DNA of 64,000 bases from Ensifer sesbaniae (GCF_013283665.1 NZ_JABEKU010000001.1:1798001-1862000); one strand, 5' to 3'. Numbered from the stretch's first letter, positions 20,021-29,031 are shown. The notes: generated from the sequence alone by a model not told the origin. Numbers and translations are program-made.

Positions 20021-20255
20021 CCCAGCCCGGGTCAATACCTCAACGATGCGTCGCACCTTGTCCGCGCGCCGCCGCGCTTGGCCGATCAGTCCCTTCTTCC
20101 CCGTTTTTCCGGCGCAATTTGCCGCTGTCGCTTGAATCCGGCGGGGCGGCGATTTAAGAGCTTACGTCAAAGGCTTTCCGTTGAGAGCCACAAGACGATC
20201 GCGCGGGCTTCTCCGAAAAGCGGCGCCGCGCCTATCCGGATACGAGGGCACTAGC

Positions 20256-20921
20256 ATGAATTTCGAAGCAGCGCGTACCAAGATGGTGGACAACCAGATC
20301 CGCACGACGGATGTGACGTCCCACTCGGTCTTGTCCGCCTTCCTCACCGTGCCGCGCGAGGAGTTCGTGCCCGCCAAGATGAAGGAGCTCGCCTATATCG
20401 ACACCGACATCGCGCTTGAAGGCACCAACGGTGCAGCCCCGCGATTCCTGATGGAGCCTTCGCCGCTCGCCAAGCTTCTGCAGCTTGCCGAGATCGCCAA
20501 GTCCGACGTCGTGCTCGAGATCGGCTGTGGCACCGGCTACGCTTCGGCGCTGTTGTCGCTGATCGCCGGTTCGGTCGTGGCGCTCGAAAGCGATCAGGGT
20601 CTTGCCGCCACCGCCACCGAGACCCTGGCGCGTCTCGGCTATGACAATATCGCCGTCGTCACCGGCGAACTCGAGAAGGGTTACGCTGCCGAAGCGCCCT
20701 ACGACGTCATCTTCGTCCACGGTGCGGTGGAAGTGTTGCCTGCGGGGCTGTTCGAACAATTGCGCGATGGCGGCCGGCTCGTCGTGGTCGAAGGATTTGG
20801 CAACGCTTCGCGCGCTAAACTCTATGTGCACGAGCACGGAAGAACCTCCGAGCGTGCCGATTTCAACACTGCGGTGAAGCCGCTTCCAGGCTTCCGCCGC
20901 GAGCAGGAATTTGTTTTTTGA
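20256..20921 (+). CDS. Pcm-like methyltransferase (protein-L-isoaspartate O-methyltransferase family)
   Basis: 221 residues. The SAM-binding motif VVLEIGCGTGYASALLSLIA (about residues 80-100) and the overall fold match PCMT. However, the substrate motif of true Pcm (GQTISQP-like, before the SAM site) is replaced by GAAPRFLMEPSP. It may therefore modify a different substrate or have lost isoaspartyl repair activity. ATG 20256 follows GAGGG and matches the family N-terminus (MNFEAARTKMVDNQIRTTDV). It lies upstream of tolC with the same orientation, an order I recall in other rhizobia. Confidence 0.85.
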   Translation: MNFEAARTKMVDNQIRTTDVTSHSVLSAFLTVPREEFVPAKMKELAYIDTDIALEGTNGAAPRFLMEPSPLAKLLQLAEIAKSDVVLEIGCGTGYASALLSLIAGSVVALESDQGLAATATETLARLGYDNIAVVTGELEKGYAAEAPYDVIFVHGAVEVLPAGLFEQLRDGGRLVVVEGFGNASRAKLYVHEHGRTSERADFNTAVKPLPGFRREQEFVF

Positions 20922-21017
20922 GGTCCCGCTTATTGAGGGATATCAGCATTCAAAATGCACTGCTAAAATAACAATGTTGCCAATTCGCAACGGGGGGCGT
21001 GTTTCTTTTTGAAATGC

Positions 21018-21040
21018 CTGCGCAGAGTAGGTCTGCGCAG
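21018..21040. repeat. Paired CTGCGCAG palindromes upstream of tolC
   Basis: The 8-bp palindrome CTGCGCAG occurs at 21018-21025 and again at 21033-21040. The two copies can pair as an 8-bp hairpin with a 7-nt loop, or act as two protein sites 15 bp apart. It lies between the Pcm-like gene and tolC, 170 bp before the tolC start. Confidence 0.45.
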
Positions 21041-21209
21041 TTGTCGGAATCTGGAATCCGGGTTTCAAAGAGTGCAGTGGTAGTGATTTGCTCACCAGTG
21101 GGCGGTGTGAGCGCTTCATCGCCGTATCTAGGCAGCGCCGTTTTATTACGAGGACGGCGCCGCGGAAAATAGAGGGCAGGCTCTGCCGCCCCGATCGGAG
21201 AGAGAAGTA

Positions 21210-22583
21210 ATGGTGTCGATTGTCCGTAAAGCGGCTCTGTGGGCCGCCGTTTCGACGAGTGTACTGGTTGCCCCGCATGCAGTACTGGCCGAGACGATAT
21301 TCGGCGCAATGGCCAAAGCCTACGAGAACAACCCGGATCTGAATGCTGCACGTGCGGGTCTGCGCGCGACGGACGAGAGTGTGCCGATCGCCAAGTCTGG
21401 CTTTCGGCCCCAAGTGGCAGCTTTCGCAACAGGAACGCTTACGACTGTCGATAGAGAGAAAACCAGGTCACAAGACTTTCATCAGGGACAGGTCGGTGTC
21501 TCCGTAACGCAGATGGTCTTCGACGGCTTTCAGACGCTGAACAACGTTCGCGCGGCCGAAGCGAACGTATTCGCGACCCGCGAATCGCTGCGTGCCGACG
21601 AAATGCAGATCCTGCTCTCGGCTGCAACCATTTACTCCAACATCGCCCGCGATCAGCAGCTGGTCTCTATCCGCAAGCAGAACATCGCCTTCCTGCAGGA
21701 ACAGGTGAACGCCGCCAAGGCGCGCCTGGACGTGGGCGAAGGCACGCGCACGGACGTGAGCCTTGCCGAGGCATCGCTCGCCAACGCGCAGTCGCAGCTC
21801 ATCGTGGCCGTCGCTCAGCTGAAGCAGAGCGAAGCGACCTATGTACAGATCGTCGGCGACGTGCCGAAGGGCATCAAGCAGGCTTCGCCCGCCTCGAAGG
21901 GCCTGCCACGCTCGCTCGATCAGGCTGTCGCAATGGGCCTGCGCGAGCATCCGACGATTCTGGCCGCGCAATACTCGGTCGACTCGGCCGGTTACCAGGT
22001 GAAGTCTGCGGAAGGCACGATGCTGCCTGGCGTGACGCTTCAAGGCGAGGTCAGCCGCACCACCGGTAATGCCAGCACCAACGGTCTCGACAACAACACC
22101 TCGAGCATAACGGCGCGGCTGGAAGTTCCGATCTATCAGGGCGGCGCCGAATACGGCCAGATCCGCCAGGCAAAGGAACGCCTGGGGCAGCAGCGTATCC
22201 TGGTCGATTCGGCTCGCGCGGCCATTCAGCAGACGATCGTTTCCGCCTATGCGCAGCTTGAAGCCGCGATTGCCCGTATTTCCGCCAACAAGGCGCAGAT
22301 CTCCGCCGCCAAACTGGCATTGGACGGCGTTATCGAAGAGCGCAAGGTCGGCCAGCGTACGACCTTGGACGTTCTCGATTCGCAGCAGGACGTGCTTCAG
22401 GCGCAGGAACTGCTGGCCCTCGCACAGCGCGACGCCGTCGTAGCCAGCTACACGTTGCTTGCGGCTGCCGCGAATCTTACGGTGAAGAGCCAAGGGTTGC
22501 AGGTTGCGGAGTATCGCGCCGAGCAACACTACGAGGCGGTCAAGGACAAATGGTTCGGTCTTCGAACCGTCGACGGTCGCTGA
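21210..22583 (+). CDS. tolC: TolC-family outer membrane efflux/secretion channel
   Basis: 457 residues: signal peptide (cleavage near HAVLA/ETIF, residue 27) and two repeats of the outer membrane factor domain (about 30-240 and 250-430), rich in heptad-like Ala/Gln/Arg helices. AKARLDVGEGTRTDVSLAEA and EERKVGQRTTLDVLDSQQDV are the paired family motifs. It forms the trimeric exit duct for type I secretion (for example exopolysaccharide-processing glycanases and other RTX-type substrates in rhizobia) and RND efflux. CGGAGAGAGA at 21196 serves the ATG. An IS remnant lies directly downstream. Confidence 0.95.
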   Translation: MVSIVRKAALWAAVSTSVLVAPHAVLAETIFGAMAKAYENNPDLNAARAGLRATDESVPIAKSGFRPQVAAFATGTLTTVDREKTRSQDFHQGQVGVSVTQMVFDGFQTLNNVRAAEANVFATRESLRADEMQILLSAATIYSNIARDQQLVSIRKQNIAFLQEQVNAAKARLDVGEGTRTDVSLAEASLANAQSQLIVAVAQLKQSEATYVQIVGDVPKGIKQASPASKGLPRSLDQAVAMGLREHPTILAAQYSVDSAGYQVKSAEGTMLPGVTLQGEVSRTTGNASTNGLDNNTSSITARLEVPIYQGGAEYGQIRQAKERLGQQRILVDSARAAIQQTIVSAYAQLEAAIARISANKAQISAAKLALDGVIEERKVGQRTTLDVLDSQQDVLQAQELLALAQRDAVVASYTLLAAAANLTVKSQGLQVAEYRAEQHYEAVKDKWFGLRTVDGR

Positions 22584-22600
22584 AGAAAACGCCCCGGTCT

Positions 22601-22890
22601 TGAACTGACCCCAAAAGGTTGGACGATTGCTGGGCTAGGATAATAGGGACTGAGTTCTGTATTGCACAGGACTCAGTCCTTTCAGTTTCAGCTTGATGCG
22701 CTGATGATTGAAATAGTGGATGTAGGCTTTGATGCCGTCCTTCAGGCTCTGGATGCTGTCGAACCTGTTGGGATGGAGGAACTCGGATTTGAGCACGGCA
22801 AGAAGCTTTCCATGGCGGCGTTGTCGAGGCAGTTGCCTTTGCGTGACATGCTCTGGGCGACGTCCCGCGCCTTGAGCCGGCGCTGACGTT
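22601..22890 (-). pseudogene. Remnant of an IS3-family (IS150-like) element: transposase OrfB C-terminus
   Basis: Read on the minus strand, this encodes the end of an IS3-family transposase: DVAQSMSRKGNCLDNAAMES in one frame, then VLKSEFLHPNRFDSIQSLKD and ending VQYRTQSLLS in another. One base is missing after GAAAGCTTCTT, which breaks the frame at the DDE glutamate region. The left end, TGAACTGACCCCAAAAGG at 22601, resembles IS150-group terminal repeats. The rest of orfB, all of orfA and the other end are absent. It is a dead fragment between tolC and popZ. Confidence 0.85.
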
Positions 22891-23040
22891 TCTATTTTTT
22901 CCCCTGAAAACAAATCTGTGCAAGAATCTGAGTGGCTGATTCGTGGCGTTTGTTTCGTCCGCGAACTCACATAAGGTTTGTCGGAAATCGGCGCATGTCT
23001 CGTTCTGAAGCACATGCCGGCCGTGCAAACGAGGATGAAA

Positions 23041-23865
23041 ATGGCACAGCTCAATGTCGCGCGTGAACCTTCGATGGATGAGATCCTGGCATCCATTCGC
23101 AAGATCATCGAGAGCAATGAGCCTGGGCAGGCCGGGCTTTCGCCGCAGCAGCACTTCGAGGACGAGGCGGGCGACGAGATCGAACTGACGATCGACCGCG
23201 AGATCGAGACGGTTGCCTTCGGACGACGCGAGGAGCCGACAGAAACAGCACCAAGGGCCGTACCAGCGGCGCCGTCCGTAGAGCTTTCCATCGTTCCGTC
23301 CGAGGCTGGTACGGTGTCCGCGCAGCCGCCGCTCTCCCTGGCTGATGTCGCAGCACGCGTTCGCGCGGCGTCGGAGCGTCACGCGACAGGGTTTGCCCCG
23401 CGTGACACGCAGCCAGTCGCGCCGGCGGCAGCGCCGGTGGTCCAGGACAGCCCTGTCGTAACGTCACGCATGGCTGCGGTATCGGCACCCAAGGCTCCGG
23501 CTGCTCAGCCGATTGCAGCCTCCGAAACACGCGCGGATGTGGAGGCCGTCGCTGCCCCCGGTTCATCGGAGCGTCGCGACAATTCCGAATCGCCCGCACA
23601 GGCAGCGGCACCGGTGGCCGACACGCTGGCACCCGAGAAGGCGATCGCAGCCATCGTCTCTCCGGAAGTCGGCCGGAAGGTCGCGCAATCCTTCGACAAT
23701 CTCGCTCTGGCGGTCGATCAGGGTGCGAGGCGTTCGTTTGACGAAATCGCCCAGGAGATGCTGCGGCCGATGCTGCAGGAATGGCTGGACGACAATCTGC
23801 CGACACTCGTCGAACGGCTGGTTCGCGAGGAAATCGAGCGTGTTGCCCGCGGACCGCGTCGCTGA
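23041..23865 (+). CDS. popZ: PopZ-like polar organising protein (DUF2497)
   Basis: 274 residues. The N-terminal motif REPSMDEILASIRKIIES and the C-terminal helical module (VARKVAQSF-like, QEMLRPMLQEWLDDNLPTLV, ERLVREEIERVARG) are diagnostic of DUF2497. Between them is a ~150-residue acidic, Pro/Ala-rich disordered linker. PopZ assembles into a polar matrix; in Rhizobiales it marks the growth pole and anchors chromosome segregation proteins. ATG 23041 has GAGG at 23031-23034; earlier Met codons in frame lack a ribosome binding site. The upstream region is the IS remnant; a strong terminator follows. Confidence 0.9.
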   Translation: MAQLNVAREPSMDEILASIRKIIESNEPGQAGLSPQQHFEDEAGDEIELTIDREIETVAFGRREEPTETAPRAVPAAPSVELSIVPSEAGTVSAQPPLSLADVAARVRAASERHATGFAPRDTQPVAPAAAPVVQDSPVVTSRMAAVSAPKAPAAQPIAASETRADVEAVAAPGSSERRDNSESPAQAAAPVADTLAPEKAIAAIVSPEVGRKVAQSFDNLALAVDQGARRSFDEIAQEMLRPMLQEWLDDNLPTLVERLVREEIERVARGPRR

Positions 23866-23889
23866 AATTCAGACCGTTTGACGCATGGG

Positions 23890-23914
23890 GCCGCGGCGAC
23901 CGTCGCGGCTTTTT
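23890..23914 (+). terminator. Terminator after popZ
   Basis: GCCGCGGC (23890-23897) pairs with GTCGCGGC (23902-23909), with one G-T pair and a GACC loop, followed by TTTTT. It is a standard Rho-independent terminator before valS. Confidence 0.8.
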
Positions 23915-23987
23915 GCGTTCGTGTTGACTTGCACCGGCCGTTCCGGTTTACAAGACACAGACATCACTCTCCTAAATTGGCTCCAAA

Positions 23988-26828
23988 ATGCTTGATAAGA
24001 CCTACGATTCCGCATCCGTCGATCCACGTATCGCCAAGAAGTGGGACGAAGAAAACGCGTTTCGTGCAGGCGCGGGTGCCAAGCCCGGCGCCGACAGCTT
24101 CTGTATCGTGATTCCGCCGCCGAACGTGACCGGCTCGCTGCACATGGGCCACGCGCTCAACAACACGCTTCAGGACATCATGGTCCGCTTCGAGCGCATG
24201 CGCGGCAAGGACGTGCTGTGGCAGCCGGGCATGGACCATGCCGGCATTGCGACCCAGATGGTGGTCGAGCGCAAGCTCATGGAAACCCAGCAGCACCGTC
24301 GCCAGATGGGGCGTGAGGCCTTCATCGAGAAGGTCTGGGAGTGGAAGGCCGAATCCGGCGGATTGATCTTCAACCAGTTGAAACGGCTTGGCGCATCCTG
24401 CGACTGGTCGCGTGAACGCTTCACCATGGACGACGGTCTGTCGGAGGCGGTTCTGGAAGTCTTTGTCTCGCTCTACAAGGAAGGGCTGATCTACAAGGAC
24501 AAGCGCCTGGTCAACTGGGACCCGAAGCTTCTGACGGCGATTTCCGATCTGGAAGTCGAGCAGCACGAGATCAATGGCAATCTCTGGTATCTGCGCTATC
24601 CGCTCGAGCCGGGTGTCACTTATGAACATCCGGTTGCCTTCGACGAGGAAGGCAAGGCGACCGAATGGGAGAAGCGTGACTATCTGGTCGTCGCGACCAC
24701 CCGCCCGGAAACGATGCTCGGGGACAGCGGCATTGCCGTCAATCCGGACGATGAGCGCTACAAGCCGCTCCTCGGCAAGCATGTCATCCTGCCGATCGTC
24801 GGCCGGCGCATTCCCATTGTCGCCGACAGCTATGCGGACCCGACGGCCGGCACCGGCGCGGTGAAGGTCACGCCTGCGCACGACTTCAACGACTTCGACG
24901 TCGGCAAGCGTGCAGGCTTGCGCGCGATCAACATCATGACGATCGACGGCCGCATCACCGTCAAGGACAACGAGGAGTTCCTCGAAGGGCTTACCGACCC
25001 GGCCGCCTTGCATGGCGCATGGGACGAGCTCGAAGGCAAGGACCGGTTCGAGGCTCGCAAGATCATCGTCCGCATCTTCGAAGAGGCTGGCCTGCTCGAC
25101 AAGATCGAACCGCACAAGCACATGGTCCCCCATGGCGACCGTGGCGGTGTGCCGATCGAACCGCGCCTGACGGAACAATGGTACGTCGACGCCAAGACGC
25201 TGGCGAAGCCGGCGATTGCCGCGGTCAAGGAAGGTCGGACGAATTTCGTTCCGAAGAACTGGGAGAAGACCTACTTCGAGTGGATGGAGAACATCCAGCC
25301 CTGGTGCGTCTCGCGTCAGCTCTGGTGGGGGCATCAGATCCCGGCCTGGTACGGCCCCGACGGTCAGGTCTTCGTCGAGAAGACAGAGGAAGAGGCGCTG
25401 CACGCCGCGATCCAGCATTATCTTGCGCATGAAGGTCCGATGAAGGCCTATGTCGAGGACCTGCTCGAGAACTTCAAGCCGGGCGAAATCCTGACGCGCG
25501 ACGAAGACGTGCTCGACACCTGGTTCTCTTCGGCGCTCTGGCCATTCTCGACGCTCGGCTGGCCGAACGAGACGCCGGAACTGGAGAAGTATTACCAGAC
25601 CGACGTGCTGGTGACCGGCTTCGACATCATCTTCTTCTGGGTTGCCCGCATGATGATGATGGGCCTGCACTTCATGAAGGATGCAGACGGCACCCCGGTC
25701 GAGCCGTTCCATACCGTCTATGTCCATGCGCTCGTTCGCGACAAGAACGGCCAGAAGATGTCGAAGTCGAAGGGCAACGTCATCGACCCGCTCGAACTCA
25801 TCGACGAATACGGCGCCGATGCTCTGCGCTTCACGCTGGCGATCATGGCCGCGCAGGGCCGCGACGTGAAGCTCGATCCCGCTCGTATCGCCGGTTACCG
25901 CAACTTCGGCACGAAGCTCTGGAACGCGACGCGCTTTGCCCAGATGAACGGCGTGGTCGACAGCGAAGGCTTCATTCCCGAAGCCGCATCGCTGACCATC
26001 AACCGCTGGATCCTGACCGAGCTCTCGCGCACAATCCGTGACGTCACCGAGGCGATCGAGGCCTATCGATTCAACGAAGCGGCCGGCAGCCTCTACCGTT
26101 TCGTCTGGAACCAGTTCTGTGACTGGTACCTCGAACTGCTGAAGCCGGTCTTCAATGGCGAGGACGAGGCGGCCAAGCGCGAGTCGCAGGCCTGCGTCGC
26201 CTACGTCCTCGACGAGATCTACAAGCTGCTTCATCCCTTCATGCCGTTCATGACCGAGGAACTCTGGGGGCAGACGGCGGGCGAGGGCCGCGAACGCGAG
26301 ACGCTGCTTTGCCACGCCGAATGGCCGGCGGCTTCCTATGCCGACGACGCCGCTGCCGATGAGATCAACTGGCTGATTGACCTCGTTTCGGGCATTCGCT
26401 CGGTCCGTTCGGAGATGAATGTTCCGCCGGCAGCAACCGCGCCGCTGATTGTCGTCGGTGCCAACAACCTGACGCGCGAGCGGCTGCAGCAGCATGCCCC
26501 GGCGATCGCCCGCCTGGCGCGTGTCGAACACATCGACCATGCGGCTGTCGCTCCGCGCGGCAGTGCTCAGATCGTCGTCGGCGAGGCGACCGCGTGCCTG
26601 CCGCTTGGCAACCTGATCGATCTGACCGCCGAGAAGTCGCGCCTGGAGAAGGCGATCACCAAGGTGGAGGCAGAGCGCGAGCGTATTCTTGGCAAATTGG
26701 CCAATGAAAAGTTCGTCGCGAACGCAAAGCCTGAGCTGGTGGAAGCCGAGCGTGAGCGTCTGGTGGAGCTCGATCTTCAGAAGGAATCGCTTGGCGTTGC
26801 TCTCACCCGCGTAGCGGAAGCCGGCTAG
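23988..26828 (+). CDS. valS: Valyl-tRNA synthetase
   Basis: 946-residue class Ia synthetase. PPPNVTGSLHMGHALNNTLQ carries the HIGH motif (HMGH, about residue 45), a CP1 editing domain spans about 190-340 (VVATTRPETMLGD), KMSKSKGN lies near residue 590, then the anticodon-binding domain and a C-terminal coiled-coil arm (EKSRLEKAITKVEAERERIL). All functional motifs are intact and the length is normal for alphaproteobacteria. A strong terminator follows at 26881. Confidence 0.98.
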   Translation: MLDKTYDSASVDPRIAKKWDEENAFRAGAGAKPGADSFCIVIPPPNVTGSLHMGHALNNTLQDIMVRFERMRGKDVLWQPGMDHAGIATQMVVERKLMETQQHRRQMGREAFIEKVWEWKAESGGLIFNQLKRLGASCDWSRERFTMDDGLSEAVLEVFVSLYKEGLIYKDKRLVNWDPKLLTAISDLEVEQHEINGNLWYLRYPLEPGVTYEHPVAFDEEGKATEWEKRDYLVVATTRPETMLGDSGIAVNPDDERYKPLLGKHVILPIVGRRIPIVADSYADPTAGTGAVKVTPAHDFNDFDVGKRAGLRAINIMTIDGRITVKDNEEFLEGLTDPAALHGAWDELEGKDRFEARKIIVRIFEEAGLLDKIEPHKHMVPHGDRGGVPIEPRLTEQWYVDAKTLAKPAIAAVKEGRTNFVPKNWEKTYFEWMENIQPWCVSRQLWWGHQIPAWYGPDGQVFVEKTEEEALHAAIQHYLAHEGPMKAYVEDLLENFKPGEILTRDEDVLDTWFSSALWPFSTLGWPNETPELEKYYQTDVLVTGFDIIFFWVARMMMMGLHFMKDADGTPVEPFHTVYVHALVRDKNGQKMSKSKGNVIDPLELIDEYGADALRFTLAIMAAQGRDVKLDPARIAGYRNFGTKLWNATRFAQMNGVVDSEGFIPEAASLTINRWILTELSRTIRDVTEAIEAYRFNEAAGSLYRFVWNQFCDWYLELLKPVFNGEDEAAKRESQACVAYVLDEIYKLLHPFMPFMTEELWGQTAGEGRERETLLCHAEWPAASYADDAAADEINWLIDLVSGIRSVRSEMNVPPAATAPLIVVGANNLTRERLQQHAPAIARLARVEHIDHAAVAPRGSAQIVVGEATACLPLGNLIDLTAEKSRLEKAITKVEAERERILGKLANEKFVANAKPELVEAERERLVELDLQKESLGVALTRVAEAG

Positions 26829-26880
26829 GAAACACGCTAGGGGTGTATCCGCCCCAGGATCGGTCGATCAAGGAAATCGG

Positions 26881-26917
26881 AATCCGCGACAGCACTGTCG
26901 CGGATTTTGTATTTTAG
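26881..26917 (+). terminator. Terminator after valS
   Basis: AATCCGCGACA (26881-26891) and TGTCGCGGATT (26896-26906) form a perfect 11-bp stem with loop GCAC, followed by TTGTATTTTA. Confidence 0.88.
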
Positions 26918-27314
26918 CATATCAGGATATACTTGCGCGCACGAGCTTCGGGATCGAATCGCCGGGCCGAATACTGTAGACCGTTCACGAAATCGCTTGG
27001 CATGTGCCGGCGGAGTTTCAATGGCCATTTTTGTGGCCTCCAGCAAAAACCAATATTGTTGTCTCCGCGACACAGCTTTCGCGAGTGTTGGAAGTTTTTC
27101 CTATTTTATTGGCTTATTTACCTATTTCCCGGAATATCATTCCGGAAATGCGCGAATGTGTCTAAATCATGAGAATCTTACGTAAATCATGTGACCCATA
27201 GTGTCGCACCACCTCAGCCTCTGGCATTTGCGATTTCACATGTTCGTGAGAATACTTTCGCCACACGCGGCATGAGGTGGAATGTCGCAGAGTGCAGTGC
27301 AGGGGAGGAGCTTG
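26918..27314. other. Long AT-rich leader region of the fadL-like gene
   Basis: Between the valS terminator and the fadL-like start are ~400 bp with lower GC than the genes. They contain the palindrome CCGGAAT-ATC-ATTCCGG (27129-27145). No gene with a ribosome binding site and coding character is seen; the 92-codon frame from 26907 starts inside the terminator and is not credible. The region probably holds the fadL promoter and operator. Confidence 0.55.
27129..27145. promoter_or_regulatory. Palindrome upstream of the fadL-like gene
   Basis: CCGGAAT (27129-27135) and ATTCCGG (27139-27145) are perfect inverted repeats separated by ATC, 170 bp before the start codon. The size fits an operator for a dimeric regulator; which regulator is unknown. 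Confidence 0.4.
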
Positions 27315-28559
27315 ATGGCTCACATGAATTTTAAGCGTGGCGTCCTGACGGTGGCGGCTGGTTTGCTGTTTGCGTCGGCGGCCCACGCCGGCGGTCTCGA
27401 GCGCGGTGGCTACAACATCGACCTGCTCTTCGACCCGTCGGACTACGCGGCAGAAGCGTCGGCGACCTACGTCAATCCGCAGCGCGAACTCAACAACGTC
27501 GTCGATCTCAACCCGTTGAACGGTACGCCTGGTGGTCCGTCCGATGGCGTTCGCGATACCGAGAGCTATTGGGTGCCGCGCGTCGGCATCAAGGCCGGGA
27601 TCGGCGAAGGCTTCGACTGTATGGCTGATTATTCGCAGCCGTGGGGCGCGCACTCGAAACCAGGATTTAACTGGGCAGGCGCCAATGATAACGCCGAAAC
27701 GAAGGTCGAAAGTGACAACTATGCTGCGACCTGCTCTTACAAATGGGCAGTGGGGCCTGGTCAACTGCGTGTGATCGGTGGTGTGTTCTACCAGGAGGTT
27801 GGCGGGTTCAAGGAACGGCAGGTCGTGCCGGCATTCGGCACCTTTGATGGCTCTGGTCGACTTGATCTTGAAGGTACAGGCTGGGGATGGCGCACGGGTG
27901 TCGCCTACGAAATTCCCGAGTATGCTGTGCGGGCTAGCCTCGTTTACAACAGTGCAGTCGATCTGGATGACCTTTCTGGCTCGATCGATCTGCGGGACGC
28001 GGCGCTTCCGGCATTCATCCCGGGCGTTGGACTGGTGCGGATACCGGGCACCAAATACGATGTTTTCGGCAACGCTTCCATGCCGGATTCGCTGGAATTG
28101 AAGGTGCAGTCGGGTATCGCTCCGGATTGGGTGGCGTTCGGGTCGGTCAAGTGGACCGATTGGAGCCAACTCCAGGTTCTGAGTTTCTGCCCGCGTACGG
28201 CCAATCCTCTCACGCCCTGCACCAGCCTCAACTTGCTCTACCGTGACGGCTGGACGATCTCGGGCGGTGTCGGCCACAAGTTTACCGACAAGCTTAGCGG
28301 TGCAGCCAGCATCACCTGGGATCGTGGGACGAGCCACGGCTTCGGCACGCAGACCGACACCTGGACCTTCGGCACCGGGCTTTCCTATGCCGCAACCGAG
28401 AACCTCGAGTTCCGCCTCGCCGGAGCGGTCGGTATTCTGACGGGCGGCAGCTCCGGTCCGCAAGTGTATCAGGGGCAGCCCGTCGGTACCGACGTGAAGT
28501 ACGATTTCGACGACGACTTCTTCGCGGCCGTCTCGACCTCGATCAAGATCAAGTTCTGA
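27315..28559 (+). CDS. fadL: FadL-family outer membrane transporter (OMPP1/FadL/TodX)
   Basis: 414 residues: signal peptide cleaved near AHA/GGLE (residue ~25), an N-terminal hatch region (GGLERGGYNIDLLFD), and a 14-strand-type barrel ending STSIKIKF with a terminal Phe. FadL proteins import long-chain fatty acids and other hydrophobic ligands; in Sinorhizobium the homologue also helps uptake of long-chain acyl-homoserine lactones. ATG 27315 is preceded by GGGGAGGAG (27302-27310), an unusually strong ribosome binding site. Cys pairs (DCMADYS, CSYKW, FCPRTANPLTPC) may form periplasmic or extracellular disulfides. It is monocistronic, with its own terminator. Confidence 0.88.
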   Translation: MAHMNFKRGVLTVAAGLLFASAAHAGGLERGGYNIDLLFDPSDYAAEASATYVNPQRELNNVVDLNPLNGTPGGPSDGVRDTESYWVPRVGIKAGIGEGFDCMADYSQPWGAHSKPGFNWAGANDNAETKVESDNYAATCSYKWAVGPGQLRVIGGVFYQEVGGFKERQVVPAFGTFDGSGRLDLEGTGWGWRTGVAYEIPEYAVRASLVYNSAVDLDDLSGSIDLRDAALPAFIPGVGLVRIPGTKYDVFGNASMPDSLELKVQSGIAPDWVAFGSVKWTDWSQLQVLSFCPRTANPLTPCTSLNLLYRDGWTISGGVGHKFTDKLSGAASITWDRGTSHGFGTQTDTWTFGTGLSYAATENLEFRLAGAVGILTGGSSGPQVYQGQPVGTDVKYDFDDDFFAAVSTSIKIKF

Positions 28560-28583
28560 TCCTCCGTTAATCTTACTGTTCAG

Positions 28584-28611
28584 GGCCCGGTTTCAACCGG
28601 GCCTTTCTTTT
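28584..28611 (+). terminator. Terminator after the fadL-like gene
   Basis: GGCCCGGT (28584-28591) pairs with ACCGGGCC (28596-28603) around TTCA, followed by TTTCTTTT. Confidence 0.88.
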
Positions 28612-28675
28612 GGTGTGGAGTGTTTAACCAAGCGCCAGCAGCGTCCCGCAATGTGACGATTCAGCAACACATTTA

Positions 28676-28695
28676 ATGCTAGAGTTTGTTAGCAT
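28676..28695. promoter_or_regulatory. Inverted repeat ATGCTA-N8-TAGCAT upstream of exoR
   Basis: ATGCTA (28676-28681) and TAGCAT (28690-28695) form a 20-bp dyad about 340 bp before exoR. It may be an operator. No bound protein can be named. Confidence 0.35.
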
Positions 28696-28755
28696 CGGAC
28701 TCGTCCCGGCTATGTCCATTTCCCGCCACAAACAGGGAGCAGCGATAGTAGGGAC

Positions 28756-28788
28756 AAACCTGCAACGTGAAAACGAAACCTGCAGCGT
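28756..28788 (+). repeat. 13-bp direct repeat, 20-bp period, upstream of exoR
   Basis: AAACCTGCAACGT (28756-28768) is repeated as AAACCTGCAGCGT (28776-28788), one mismatch, start-to-start distance exactly 20 bp (two helical turns). OmpR-type regulators commonly bind direct repeats, and exoR is reported to be under feedback control by the ExoS/ChvI system in Sinorhizobium. A ChvI site is therefore a reasonable hypothesis, not a demonstrated one. Confidence 0.45.
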
Positions 28789-29031
28789 TTGGTGTGAAAT
28801 GAAACTTGGACAGTCGATGTTCATGTCAGATGTGGCCTCCGGTACTTTGGTGCAAGTGGCCGACTGAAATGGTCTTTTGGCGGATGTGTCGAAGTTTCGT
28901 TCTGGAATGGTCGCGTCGATGCAGTCGACGGATGTGATGAAGTTTTGGGCGGCGGCGGGTCGCCCGGGTGTTTGTGTTTGCAGCGGTGATGAGTTCGGCG
29001 TGGCCGGCTGGAACGGAAGAATTAGACTGTG

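Larger units (their letters stand above)
28612..29031. other. Long exoR upstream region
   Basis: This 420-bp gene-free region before exoR contains the dyad at 28676 and the direct repeat at 28756. No credible small gene is seen. It is most simply a long promoter and 5' untranslated region. Confidence 0.5.

Noticed and set aside
20018-20034. Hairpin TGACCC-AGCCC-GGGTCA at the exbD stop codon
   Set aside because: The stem is only 6 bp and the tail ATACCT is not U-rich, so it is not called as a terminator.
23964-26540. An 858-codon open frame antisense to valS
   Set aside because: Shadow of the strongly codon-biased valS; no domain and no start signal.
26907-27185. A 92-codon frame upstream of the fadL-like gene
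   Set aside because: Starts within the valS terminator tail and has non-native codon use; the region looks like a leader.
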